Source: Rubellimicrobium sp.
GTDB lineage: Bacteria; Pseudomonadota; Alphaproteobacteria; Rhodobacterales; Rhodobacteraceae
DNA length: 64,000 bases
NCBI GenBank assembly: GCA_019454835.1
Contig: JACFNP010000015.1
Coordinates: 1 to 64,000 of the forward strand
Reading direction: 5' to 3'
Part shown: positions 35,851 to 43,534 of the stretch, one piece after another
Layout of the letters: the number at the start of each line of letters is the position of its first letter
Position numbering within the stretch: the stretch's first letter is position 1
The notes under the pieces: model-generated
Database searches by the model: none
Told to the model about the DNA's origin: nothing
The model's input: only the letters and a program-made list of their open reading frames with translations
Translations under genes and position numbers: made by a program

Positions 35851-36372
35851 CTAATCCAGCGGGCGCAGTCGGTGCCAGTGGCGGTTGAGATAGACGATGG
35901 ATGATTCCTCCGGCGCCGGGTCAGGCGCCGGATGCGAGGCGGCGACCAGCTCGGCCACGACGATGGTTGCCCCCCGCAGAACAAGCGTCTCGCGCTTGCA
36001 GGCGCGGAACCAGGTGCGCACTTCGGGGAAATAGGGATCGCCGCCGGGCAGCCGCGCCCAGCCGGTCGCGGGCGTGAAGCGGGCGGCGCCGCGCGTCGCC
36101 CCCAGCCGCGCCAGCGTGACATTCTCGGCGCGCAGGAAATGCACGACCATCGTGTCCGCCCGCAGGATCGCGGGCGACGACGACGACAGGTCCGACAGCG
36201 AGAACGCCACCGTCGGCGGCGCGGCGCTGATCGAGATCAGCGAGCCGGCGGTCAGCGCCACCGGCCCGTCACCCGGATCGGCCGAGATCAGCGCCGCGCC
36301 GGACGGGTGATGGCGGAAGGCCTCGACAAAGGCAGTCGCCAGGTCAGCCGGATCGGGCCGTTCGTCATCCAT
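35851..36372 (-). CDS. Flavin reductase family protein (FMN-binding split barrel)
   Basis: A 173-residue protein. The FMN-binding features are ALTAGSLISISAAPPTVAFS and the VHFLRAENVTLARL segment, as in the flavin reductase (HpaC-like) family. The N-terminus has FVEAFRHHPSGAALISADPG. It would reduce FMN or FAD for a partner oxygenase or act alone; no partner gene is adjacent. The start is an ATG at 36372. The upstream gap carries a palindromic repeat. Confidence 0.87.
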   Translation of the reverse strand: MDDERPDPADLATAFVEAFRHHPSGAALISADPGDGPVALTAGSLISISAAPPTVAFSLSDLSSSSPAILRADTMVVHFLRAENVTLARLGATRGAARFTPATGWARLPGGDPYFPEVRTWFRACKRETLVLRGATIVVAELVAASHPAPDPAPEESSIVYLNRHWHRLRPLD

Positions 36373-36450
36373 CGCATGTCTTTCCGTTCTCGGGGCCGGG
36401 CCAATCTAGGCGCCGCAGGCCGGGGCAACAATGGCCGGTGCGCCCGGACG

Positions 36451-36475
36451 GGGCTATCGGGCGAGCGGCCTATTC
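36451..36475. repeat. Left flank of composite repeat (copy 6)
   Basis: GGGCTATCGGGCGAGCGGCC matches GGGCAATCGGGCGAACGGCA at 8480 with three mismatches and leads directly into the palindrome at 36476. Confidence 0.7.
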
Positions 36476-36558
36476 CGTCATTGCGAGCCGCAAGGCGAAG
36501 CAACCCCGATGTTGTCTGTGAGCGGTCGAGGTTGCTTCGGCTTCGCCTCGCAATGACG
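36476..36558. repeat. Palindromic interspersed repeat, copy 6 (type A)
   Basis: CGTCATTGCGAGCCGCAAGG opens the left arm, a short variant without the CCGAC block. The loop has ATGTTGTCTGTGAGCGGTCG and the right arm ends CGCAATGACG. The right flank (GGATTTGCGGGCGGCGACGC, then CCAACCCGTGCGGAGC) matches that of copy 2 over about 60 bases. It sits between the flavin reductase start and the GT2 end. Confidence 0.9.
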
Positions 36559-36636
36559 GGATTTGCGGGCGGCGACGCTGTACCAACCCGTGCGGAGCTG
36601 TTCACCCGATCCCCCTGTGCCCCCGGACGGCCCCCG

Positions 36637-37587
36637 TCAGGCCAGCCCGGCCAGAAGGCACAGCCGCAGGACGGCGTTTTCGACCCGGCGGTCGCGGCGC
36701 AGTCCCGCCCGCGCAAAGGCCGCCACCCGTGCGGGACCGCTGGCCGGCGCATCGGCGAGCGCGCCAAGCAGCGCCTGCGCACCGGGATCGAGCGCGACAC
36801 CCGCGGCGGGCAGCGCAGCCAGCGCGTCGCGGTTTGTGGCCAGCCATCGCCGCCACTCGCCCCGGCCCAGCAGCCCGGCGCGGCGCAGCCCGGCCCGGAT
36901 GCCGCCTGCGCCGCCCAGCAGGTTGCCGCGATGTTGCCGGTAATGCAGCACCACGGCGCGGTCGATCACCGCCCGCCCGCCGCAGGCCAGCACCAGCAGG
37001 GCCAGCCACCAGTCGTGAAACGCCACGCCGGGCGCCCCGGCACGGCGGGCCAGCCGCACCGCCGCCGGGTTCAGCACCAGCGCATGACCCCGCACCGGGT
37101 TCTGCACCAGCGCGCGGGCCAGCGTCACCTCACCCTGCGGCGGGCGCGAGCGGCCCGTGATCCGGCCCTGCGCATCGACATGCAGCGACTGGGCGCCGTA
37201 GATCGCCGGACCCGGCCCCGCCGCCGCCAGCCGCGCCGTCGCGCGGGCCAGCTTGCGGGGCAGCCAGATGTCGTCCTGGTCGGCAAGGGCGACATGGGTA
37301 TCCGGGCCGAGCGGCAGGTCGGGGCGCGCCAGCAGCGCCAGAAAGTTCGCTGCCGCCCCCCGCCCGCCGCCACGATGCAGGCGGATGTCGCGGCCCGGAT
37401 GGCGGGCGGCGAACCGGGTGACGCGCGCGCATGTGTCGTCGGTCGAGCCGTCGTCGCCAATGCAGAGCGCCCAGTCGCAGCCCTGTTGCGCGGCGATGCT
37501 GCCAAGCTGGTCATCTAGCCATCGCCCGCCGTTCAGCGTCGCCATGAGGATCACGACCTGCGGCGGCGGGCGGGCAGGGCCGGTCAC
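36637..37587 (-). CDS. Glycosyltransferase family 2
   Basis: A 316-residue inverting glycosyltransferase. The nucleotide-sugar fold shows VVILMATLNGGRWLDDQLGS, IGDDGSTDDT and the catalytic-side LADQDDIWLP. The last 100 residues are rich in Ala and Arg. A GTG at 37587 starts it inside the kpsM stop (GTGA), so it is cotranscribed with the capsule exporter permease and probably builds that polysaccharide. Sugar and linkage are unknown. Confidence 0.88.
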   Translation of the reverse strand: MTGPARPPPQVVILMATLNGGRWLDDQLGSIAAQQGCDWALCIGDDGSTDDTCARVTRFAARHPGRDIRLHRGGGRGAAANFLALLARPDLPLGPDTHVALADQDDIWLPRKLARATARLAAAGPGPAIYGAQSLHVDAQGRITGRSRPPQGEVTLARALVQNPVRGHALVLNPAAVRLARRAGAPGVAFHDWWLALLVLACGGRAVIDRAVVLHYRQHRGNLLGGAGGIRAGLRRAGLLGRGEWRRWLATNRDALAALPAAGVALDPGAQALLGALADAPASGPARVAAFARAGLRRDRRVENAVLRLCLLAGLA

Positions 37588-38390
37588 AGTTGCAGCAGGA
37601 ACCGCGCGCTGCGGCGCAGCAGCAGCAATCCGGCCAGCGCCAGCAGCCCGGCAAGGGCAATGACGTGAATCGGCGAGACATAGGCCGCCTCATAGCCCGC
37701 ATAGATGCCGCGCCGCATGAGACCGACGACATGGATCAGCGGGTTGAACCACAGCAGGCTGCGGAACGGTTCGGGGACGGTCTCGAGCAGGAAGAACACG
37801 CCCGAGAGAATGAACATCGGCCGCATGAGCACCCCCCATATCCGCTGCCACAGCGGAAAGCGGGTCATGAGAAAGCAGTTCGTCGCCCCGACCCCGAAGC
37901 CGAGCAGCGCGGCCAGCGCCATCGCCTGGATGATGACCGGCCAGTCGGGCAGGGTGCGCGTGTCGAACACCGTCAGGATTCCGCCAAGCACGAGACCCGC
38001 CACCACGAATTCGGTCAGCGTCGTGAGCAGGAACCGCGCCAGCAGCGCGTCGAGCCATGTCACCGCCGGATAGGCGAGCAACTGGCGCGAGAAGTTCAGC
38101 GCCTGCGCGACATTGCGCGACACCGCCATGAAGGCCATGAAGGGCAGCATCCCGGTCGCGTAATAGAGCGCGAAGTTCTGCCCGAGGCCAGGCGTGCGCA
38201 GCACCGCCGAAAACACCACCGTCAGCAGCGCGATCCCGCCCACGGGTTCCAGCACCGCCCAGAGATAGCCGCCCGGCGAGCGTCCGTAGGTCGTCGCCAT
38301 CTCGCGCAGGACCAGCGCCGCGACGGTGCGCGCACCGGCAAGGCGGCGGCGGTGCGGTCGTGCGCGGGCTGCGGGCGGGGCGAGGGACAT
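37584..38390 (-). CDS. kpsM: Capsule polysaccharide ABC exporter permease (KpsM type)
   Basis: A 268-residue inner-membrane protein of the ABC-2 group with about six helices. The N-terminal cytoplasmic stretch LVLREMATTYGRSPGGYLWA is the KpsM signature. LLWFNPLIHVVGLMRRGIYA lies near the C-terminus. With the ATPase at 39748 it would export the lipid-linked capsule chain. The ATG at 38390 starts the conserved sequence. It diverges from kpsE with 125 bases between, which must hold both promoters. Confidence 0.9.
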   Translation of the reverse strand: MSLAPPAARARPHRRRLAGARTVAALVLREMATTYGRSPGGYLWAVLEPVGGIALLTVVFSAVLRTPGLGQNFALYYATGMLPFMAFMAVSRNVAQALNFSRQLLAYPAVTWLDALLARFLLTTLTEFVVAGLVLGGILTVFDTRTLPDWPVIIQAMALAALLGFGVGATNCFLMTRFPLWQRIWGVLMRPMFILSGVFFLLETVPEPFRSLLWFNPLIHVVGLMRRGIYAGYEAAYVSPIHVIALAGLLALAGLLLLRRSARFLLQL

Positions 38391-38515
38391 TGCCGGGTTG
38401 CTCCTGGCGGTGATGCCGGACGGGCGGGGTCGGTCACGAAAAATTAACCTCCGCCAGTGTAGGCAGGCAAAGGTGAACGCGACGTTTACACGAGGCGCGG
38501 GTGGCAAAGGGCGGC

Positions 38516-39751
38516 ATGGCTGCGGATTCGGGCAAGCGGGGCGGTTCCGGGGCAGCGCCGGTGCCGATTCGCCCGGTATCGCCCGCTGCAGCCCCCGTTG
38601 CCCTGCGCCCGCCGGTGCGGCGCGCGCGAATGCGGCGGCGGCACTGGCTGGCGCTGCTGGGTCTTGTCCTGCTGGTCGTCGTCCCCGTCGGTGCCTCGAT
38701 CTGGTATCTCTGGACGCGGGCGGCGGACCAGTATGCCTCTGAGGCGGCCTTCTCGGTCCGGCACGAGGAAGGTGGTGCCACCGCCGCCGGGCTGCTGGGC
38801 GGGCTGGCGCAACTGACCGGCTCGGCGCCCTCGCCCGACGTGGAAATCCTCTGGCAGCTTCTCCACAGCCAGGATTTCGTGGCCGGGATCGACGCCGCGC
38901 TCGACCTGCGCGCGCTGTGGTCGCGGCCCGGCACCTCATGGGCCACGGGCGACCCGGTCTTTGCCTTCGATCCCTCGGGCACGATCGAGGATCTTGCCGA
39001 TTACTGGGCGCGCATGGTGCGCGTCTCGTCCGATGCGGGCAGCGGGCTGGTCATGCTGCGCGTCCTTGCCTTTCGCCCCGAGGATGCGACCGCCATCGCC
39101 CGCGAAATCCTTGCCCGCAGCGAGGTGGCGATCAACGCGCTGAACGCCGCCGCGCGCGCCGATGCGCTGCGCCATGCCGACGATGACCTCGCCCTTGCCG
39201 TCGAACGGCTGAAGGACGCGCGCGCGGCGCTGACGCAGTTCCGCAACCTGCACCAGATCGTCGATCCGGGCGTGGACCTGCAGGCGCAGTCCGGGCTGAT
39301 CGGCTCGCTCGAGGAACAGCTTGCGCAGGCGATGATCGAGGCCGATCTTCTGGCCGAAAACGCCGCGCCCGGCGACCCGCGCCTCGTGCAGGGCCGCCGC
39401 CGGATCGCGGTGATCGAGGCCCGCATCGCCGACGAACGCCGCCGTCTCGGGACGGGCGCGGGCGCGGCAGGCGACGACGATCTCGCCGCGCTGGTCGGCG
39501 ATTACGAACGGTTGCAGGTCGATGCCGAATTCGCCCGCGAAAGCTGGCTTGCCGCCATGGCCGCAGGCGACGCCGCCCGCGCCGGAGCCGCGCGACAAAG
39601 CCGCTATCTCGTCGCCCATGTCCCGCCGGGCATGGCCGAAAGCGCGCGCTACCCGGCGCGGCTGATGATCGTCGGGCTGGTGGCGCTGTTCTCGATGCTG
39701 GCCTGGGCGATCCTCGTGCTCGTCGCCTGGTCGCTGCGCGACCGCCGATGA
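38516..39751 (+). CDS. kpsE: Capsule polysaccharide export inner-membrane protein (KpsE/CtrB type)
   Basis: A 411-residue polysaccharide co-polymerase-like protein. One helix near the N-terminus (HWLALLGLVLLVVVPVGASI) and one at the end (MIVGLVALFSMLAWAILVLV) flank a large periplasmic domain. Coiled-coil stretches such as DDLALAVERLKDARAALTQF fall inside it. DQYASEAAFSVR is a family feature. It joins the ABC exporter to the outer-membrane export protein. I prefer the ATG at 38516 (AAAGGG upstream); a GTG at 38501 is possible. It overlaps kpsT by four bases. Confidence 0.87.
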   Translation: MAADSGKRGGSGAAPVPIRPVSPAAAPVALRPPVRRARMRRRHWLALLGLVLLVVVPVGASIWYLWTRAADQYASEAAFSVRHEEGGATAAGLLGGLAQLTGSAPSPDVEILWQLLHSQDFVAGIDAALDLRALWSRPGTSWATGDPVFAFDPSGTIEDLADYWARMVRVSSDAGSGLVMLRVLAFRPEDATAIAREILARSEVAINALNAAARADALRHADDDLALAVERLKDARAALTQFRNLHQIVDPGVDLQAQSGLIGSLEEQLAQAMIEADLLAENAAPGDPRLVQGRRRIAVIEARIADERRRLGTGAGAAGDDDLAALVGDYERLQVDAEFARESWLAAMAAGDAARAGAARQSRYLVAHVPPGMAESARYPARLMIVGLVALFSMLAWAILVLVAWSLRDRR

Positions 39752-40404
39752 TCCGGCTCGACCACCTGACGAAAACCTTCACGCTGCAGGGCGCCCGCAA
39801 GGTCGTGGCGCGCGACATCTGCGCGACCTTCCCCAAAGGCAGGTCGGTGGCGCTGCTGGGTCGCAACGGTGCGGGCAAGTCGACGCTGCTGGGCATGATC
39901 GCGGGCACCGTCGCGCCCACATCGGGGCGCGTGGTCTCGAAGGGCACGATTTCCTGGCCGGTGGGATTCGCGGGGTCGTTCCATCCTGACCTGTCCGGCT
40001 TGCAGAACACCCGCTTCGTCGCCCGCATCTACGGCGTCGACAGCGGCGAACTGGTCGATTTCGTCGAGGATTTCGCCGGGCTGGGGGCGCATTTCCGACT
40101 GCCGCTGCGCAGCTATTCGTCGGGCATGAAGGCGCGGCTGGCGTTCGGCGTCTCGATGGGGATCGCCTTCGACACCTATCTGGTCGACGAGGTGACGAGC
40201 GTGGGCGACGCCGCCTTCCGCGCCCGCGCCGACGCGCTGTTCAAGGCCCGCATGGCGGGGGCGGGCGCGGTGGTGGTCAGCCACTCGACCGGCACGCTGC
40301 GCAGGCTCTGCGACATGGGCGCGGTGCTCGAGGACGGGCGGCTCACCTTCCACGACGACCTCGAGGCGGCCATCGCCGCCCATGCGCGGAACATGGCGGC
40401 ATGA
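39748..40404 (+). CDS. kpsT: Capsule polysaccharide ABC exporter ATPase (KpsT type)
   Basis: A 218-residue ABC ATPase. Walker A is GRNGAGKST near residue 39, the signature is YSSGMKARLAFG, and Walker B is TYLVDEVTSVGD. Short length and the GTISWPVGFAGSFHPDLSG segment are KpsT features. It powers the KpsM permease encoded on the other strand. The ATG overlaps the kpsE stop. No kpsF, kpsU, kpsC or kpsS gene is within the window. Confidence 0.93.
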   Translation: MIRLDHLTKTFTLQGARKVVARDICATFPKGRSVALLGRNGAGKSTLLGMIAGTVAPTSGRVVSKGTISWPVGFAGSFHPDLSGLQNTRFVARIYGVDSGELVDFVEDFAGLGAHFRLPLRSYSSGMKARLAFGVSMGIAFDTYLVDEVTSVGDAAFRARADALFKARMAGAGAVVVSHSTGTLRRLCDMGAVLEDGRLTFHDDLEAAIAAHARNMAA

Positions 40405-40426
40405 TGTAGGGCGAAGGGGATATTCA

Positions 40427-40446
40427 TTGTTGGTATTTGTTGGTAT
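40427..40446 (+). promoter_or_regulatory. Tandem direct repeat, probable ParD operator
   Basis: The 10-base word TTGTTGGTAT occurs twice in a row, 32 bases before the parD ATG. Direct repeats one helical turn apart suit a ribbon-helix-helix repressor that binds its own promoter. Confidence 0.6.
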
Positions 40447-40478
40447 GCCTGAACCTGAACCAGTCAGGAGTCACCGCG

Positions 40479-40727
40479 ATGGCACGCAACACCTCGATCG
40501 CGCTTGGCGATCATCTCGCCGATTTCATCGACGCACAGGTCCGTTCGGGCCGCTACGGCTCGGCCAGCGAGGTGGTGCGCGCCGGGCTGCGGCTGCTGCA
40601 GGAACACGAGGCGCAGATGCAGGCCCTCGAAGCGGCGCTGATCGAGGGCGAGGAATCAGGCGAACCGCAGCCGTTCGACTTCGACGCCTTCATGGCCCGC
40701 AAGCGGGCGGAATACACCGGCAGGTGA
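40479..40727 (+). CDS. parD: Type II antitoxin ParD (ribbon-helix-helix)
   Basis: An 82-residue protein. The DNA-binding part is MARNTSIALGDHLADFIDAQ with the family helix SGRYGSASEVVRAGLRLLQE. The C-terminal tail (EPQPFDFDAFMARKRAEYTG) binds the toxin. CAGGAG lies eight bases before the ATG at 40479; the ATG-like start at 40437 lies in the operator repeats. The stop overlaps the parE GTG. It is expected to repress its own operon. Confidence 0.92.
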   Translation: MARNTSIALGDHLADFIDAQVRSGRYGSASEVVRAGLRLLQEHEAQMQALEAALIEGEESGEPQPFDFDAFMARKRAEYTGR

Positions 40728-41014
40728 AGGCTCTCGTCTATTCACCGGAGGCGCAAAAAGACATCGACGGCATCTGGGACTACAGCGCCGCGAACTGGGG
40801 CGCGGATCAGGCGGATCGCTATGTGGCCGGGATTCGTGACGCCTGCCACGCCCTCGCCTCGGGCCACAGGCAGGGCCGTCCGGTCCGGGTCGGGGGGCGG
40901 CATTATCTGAAACATGCCGCCGGGTCGCATGTGATCTGGTTCCGGTCCGGTCCCGGCGGAATCGTGGTCGTGCGCATCCTGCACGGTCGGCAGGACGCGC
41001 CGCGCCATATCTGA
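40724..41014 (+). CDS. parE: Type II toxin ParE (RelE/ParE superfamily)
   Basis: A 96-residue toxin. SPEAQKDIDGIWDYSAANWG is the ParE N-terminal signature, and VVVRILHGRQDAPRHI is the conserved end. ParE toxins target DNA gyrase. It starts at a GTG in the parD stop codon. The pair lies between the capsule exporter ATPase and a DUF2793 gene and looks like a small insertion into the locus. Confidence 0.93.
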   Translation: MKALVYSPEAQKDIDGIWDYSAANWGADQADRYVAGIRDACHALASGHRQGRPVRVGGRHYLKHAAGSHVIWFRSGPGGIVVVRILHGRQDAPRHI

Positions 41015-41087
41015 GCGCGCGCAGGCCCAACATTCCCTTCACCCCTGCGCCGCAGTCTCGCGCCCGACCCAGCCCGGAGCGCGCCCC

Positions 41088-42068
41088 ATGTCCGACGATC
41101 TCACGCCGAACCTCGCCCTGCCCTTCCTGCTGCCTGCACAGGCGCAGAAACACGTCACGGTGAACGAGGCGCTGACCCGCCTTGATGCGCTGGTGCAGCT
41201 TGCGGTGATGCGCCGCGACCTGTCCGCGCCGCCATCCGCCCCCGCCGAGGGTGAACGCCAGATCGTCGGCCCGGCGCCCTCGGGCGAATGGGCCGGGCAG
41301 GCGGGGCGGATCGCGCTGTTCGCGGGCGGCGGCTGGCAGTTCCTGACCCCGCGCGCGGGCTGGCGGGCCTGGGTCGTGGCCGAGGGGCGCGCGCTGGTCC
41401 ATGACGGGGCAGGCTGGACCGACGGGCCGCAGATGCTGGGCGTGAACACCGCGCCCGATGCGGTGAACCGGCTGGCGGTGGCCTCGGAGGCGGTGCTTTT
41501 CACCCATGCGGGCGGCGACCAGCGGCTGGTCCTGAACAAGGCGGGCGCGACGGATACGGCAAGCCTGGTCTTTCAGTCGGGCTGGCAGGGGCTGGCCGAG
41601 ATGGGCCTTGCGGGGGGCGAGGATTTTACCATCAAGGCCCACGACGGCGCGCAATGGTTCGAGGCGCTGCGCATCGACCGCACCAGCCACGCGCTGCTTG
41701 CCGGGGGCGGGGCGCTCTATCATCAGGGCAACCTGCTGGGCGAGGTGACGCAGGCCGGGGGTGCGGTCACCGGCGCGGTGATGGAGCGCGGCACCGGCCC
41801 CTCGGGCGACTGGCTGCGGCTGGCGGACGGGACGCAGCTTTGCCACCATGTGATGGCGGGATCGGCGGCGGCGGCCACGACCTGGACCTATCCGAAACCC
41901 TTCGCCAGCGCCCCCGTGGTGACGGGCACGGTGGTGGCGGGCGTGCTGTCGGTGCTCTGCCTCGATGCGCCGCCGGACGGGGACGCGGCCAGTTTCAGCC
42001 TGCGCGACGGCGCGGGGGCGCGGCGGGGGGACGACGTGCACCTGCTCGCGGCGGGGCGATGGGCGTAG
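41088..42068 (+). CDS. DUF2793 domain protein
   Basis: A 326-residue protein. The N-terminal 140 residues match the DUF2793 pattern found in Rhodobacterales, often near phage-like or gene-transfer-agent genes: LPFLLPAQAQKHVTVNEALT and RLDALVQLAV. Repeats of GxGW and WRAWVVAEGR follow. The C-terminal part resembles a tail-fibre or surface beta domain. No signal peptide is seen. No GTA or phage gene is next to it here, so its role is open. The ATG at 41088 lies after GGAGCGCG. Confidence 0.78.
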   Translation: MSDDLTPNLALPFLLPAQAQKHVTVNEALTRLDALVQLAVMRRDLSAPPSAPAEGERQIVGPAPSGEWAGQAGRIALFAGGGWQFLTPRAGWRAWVVAEGRALVHDGAGWTDGPQMLGVNTAPDAVNRLAVASEAVLFTHAGGDQRLVLNKAGATDTASLVFQSGWQGLAEMGLAGGEDFTIKAHDGAQWFEALRIDRTSHALLAGGGALYHQGNLLGEVTQAGGAVTGAVMERGTGPSGDWLRLADGTQLCHHVMAGSAAAATTWTYPKPFASAPVVTGTVVAGVLSVLCLDAPPDGDAASFSLRDGAGARRGDDVHLLAAGRWA

Positions 42069-42124
42069 CGCCCCGGCGAATCGGTCGCATTGCGCGCGGG
42101 CCGCGCGGCGGTCATCATCCGTTC

Positions 42125-43486
42125 ATGCCGGATGTCGCCCCCCCGATCCCGCCCAAACCCGCGAGCCGGGCCGGGAAAGTCTCGCTCTGGCGGCATCTGG
42201 CGCTGTTCCGCGAGGATATTCTCGCATCGCAGCCCGCGCGGCTCTATCGCGCCTGGATGGCCGAGTTCCGCACGCCGTTCTTTCACAGCTTCCTGTGCAA
42301 CGACCCGGCGCTGGTGGCGCTGATCCTGCATGGCCGACCCGGCGATTTCCCCAAATCCGCCATGGTGCGGCAGGGGCTGCTGCCGCTGCTGGGCCGTTCG
42401 GTGATGGTGACCAACGGCGCGCTCTGGGAACGGCAGCGCCGTATCCTTGATCCGGCCTTTGCAGGCGGGCGGGTGGCCGAGACCTTCCCGGCCATGCTTG
42501 CCGCCGGGCAGGCGGCGGCGGCGCGGCTGGCGCCGGGCACCCAGGACATCCAGCCGTTCTGCGGCGAACTGGCGCTGGATGTCGTGATGCGCACCACATT
42601 CTCGCTGCCGGTGGACGACGAGGCCGCCGCCGTGATCCTGCGCCGGTTCCGCGACTTCATCGCCACCCGCCCGATCATGAGCCTCGCCTCGCTGCTGCCT
42701 TTGCCCGGCTGGCTGCCGCGCCCGCGCAACCGCCGCGCGCTGGCCGCCGCGCGCGACGTGCGCGCGCAGATCACGGCGCTGGTGCAGGCGCGCCGCGCCG
42801 CGATCGCCGCAGGCACCGCGCCCGACGACATGGCGACCGCGATCCTCACCATGTGCGACCCGGTGACGGGGGAAACGCTGGGCGACGAGGAAATGGTCGA
42901 TCAGGTCGCAACCTTCGTGCTCGCGGGTCACGAGACCACCGCCGCCTCGCTGGCCTGGACGCTGTATCTGCTGGCCACGCATCCCGAGGTGCAGGAACGC
43001 GCGGCAGCCGAGGCCCGCGCCTTCGCCGCGGACCCCGGCTATGCGCGCATGATCGCGCTGCAGTTCCTGCGTGATGTCTACCGCGAATCGCTGCGGCTTT
43101 ACCCGCCGGTGCCGATGATCGTGCGCGAGACCGCGCAGGAAGAACACTTTCGTGGGCGCAGGGTGCCCAGGGGCGCGCAGGTGACGATCTCGCCGTGGCA
43201 TCTGCAACGCCACGAGAGGCTGTGGGACAGGCCGGACACATTCGACCCCGACCGCTGGAAAGACCCCGCGACCGTGCACTGCGCCCATGCCGCCTATGTG
43301 CCGTTTTCCGCCGGACCCCGCGTCTGCATCGGCGCGGGCGTGGCCCGGATCGAGGGGCCGCTGCTGCTGGCGCTGCTGCTGGCTCGGTGGGAATTCACCC
43401 CCGACGGCCCGCCCCCGGTGCCGATGGCGCACCTGACCCTGCGCGGGCGCGACGGCATCAGGCTGCGGCTGACGCCGAGGGGCTGA
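42125..43486 (+). CDS. Cytochrome P450
   Basis: A 453-residue haem mono-oxygenase. The I-helix oxygen motif is AGHETT at about 267-272. The ExxR pair is Glu321 and Arg324 (YRESLR). The haem loop is FSAGPRVCIGAGVA with ligand Cys401. The N-terminal hydrophobic anchor is absent, so it is soluble. The short Pro-rich start (MPDVAPPIPPKPASRAGK) resembles the CYP class of fatty-acid or terpene-like substrates, which I cannot settle. No ferredoxin or reductase gene is adjacent. It converges with a hypothetical gene. Confidence 0.9.
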   Translation: MPDVAPPIPPKPASRAGKVSLWRHLALFREDILASQPARLYRAWMAEFRTPFFHSFLCNDPALVALILHGRPGDFPKSAMVRQGLLPLLGRSVMVTNGALWERQRRILDPAFAGGRVAETFPAMLAAGQAAAARLAPGTQDIQPFCGELALDVVMRTTFSLPVDDEAAAVILRRFRDFIATRPIMSLASLLPLPGWLPRPRNRRALAAARDVRAQITALVQARRAAIAAGTAPDDMATAILTMCDPVTGETLGDEEMVDQVATFVLAGHETTAASLAWTLYLLATHPEVQERAAAEARAFAADPGYARMIALQFLRDVYRESLRLYPPVPMIVRETAQEEHFRGRRVPRGAQVTISPWHLQRHERLWDRPDTFDPDRWKDPATVHCAHAAYVPFSAGPRVCIGAGVARIEGPLLLALLLARWEFTPDGPPPVPMAHLTLRGRDGIRLRLTPRG

Positions 43487-43528
43487 GCGGGCAGAGGCCG
43501 GGCGGCGAACACGCGGCCCGTTGCCCGC
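43487..43528. terminator. Hairpin between convergent P450 and hypothetical genes
   Basis: GCGGGCA and TGCCCGC arms, with inner CGGGC/GCCCG pairing, enclose a loop in the 48-base gap. No T run follows on either side. It may terminate both transcripts. Confidence 0.5.
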
Positions 43529-43534
43529 AAACCC

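Noticed and set aside
36373-36636. A small gene in the flavin reductase-GT2 gap
   Set aside because: Open frames there are repeat DNA in several frames, with no start signal.
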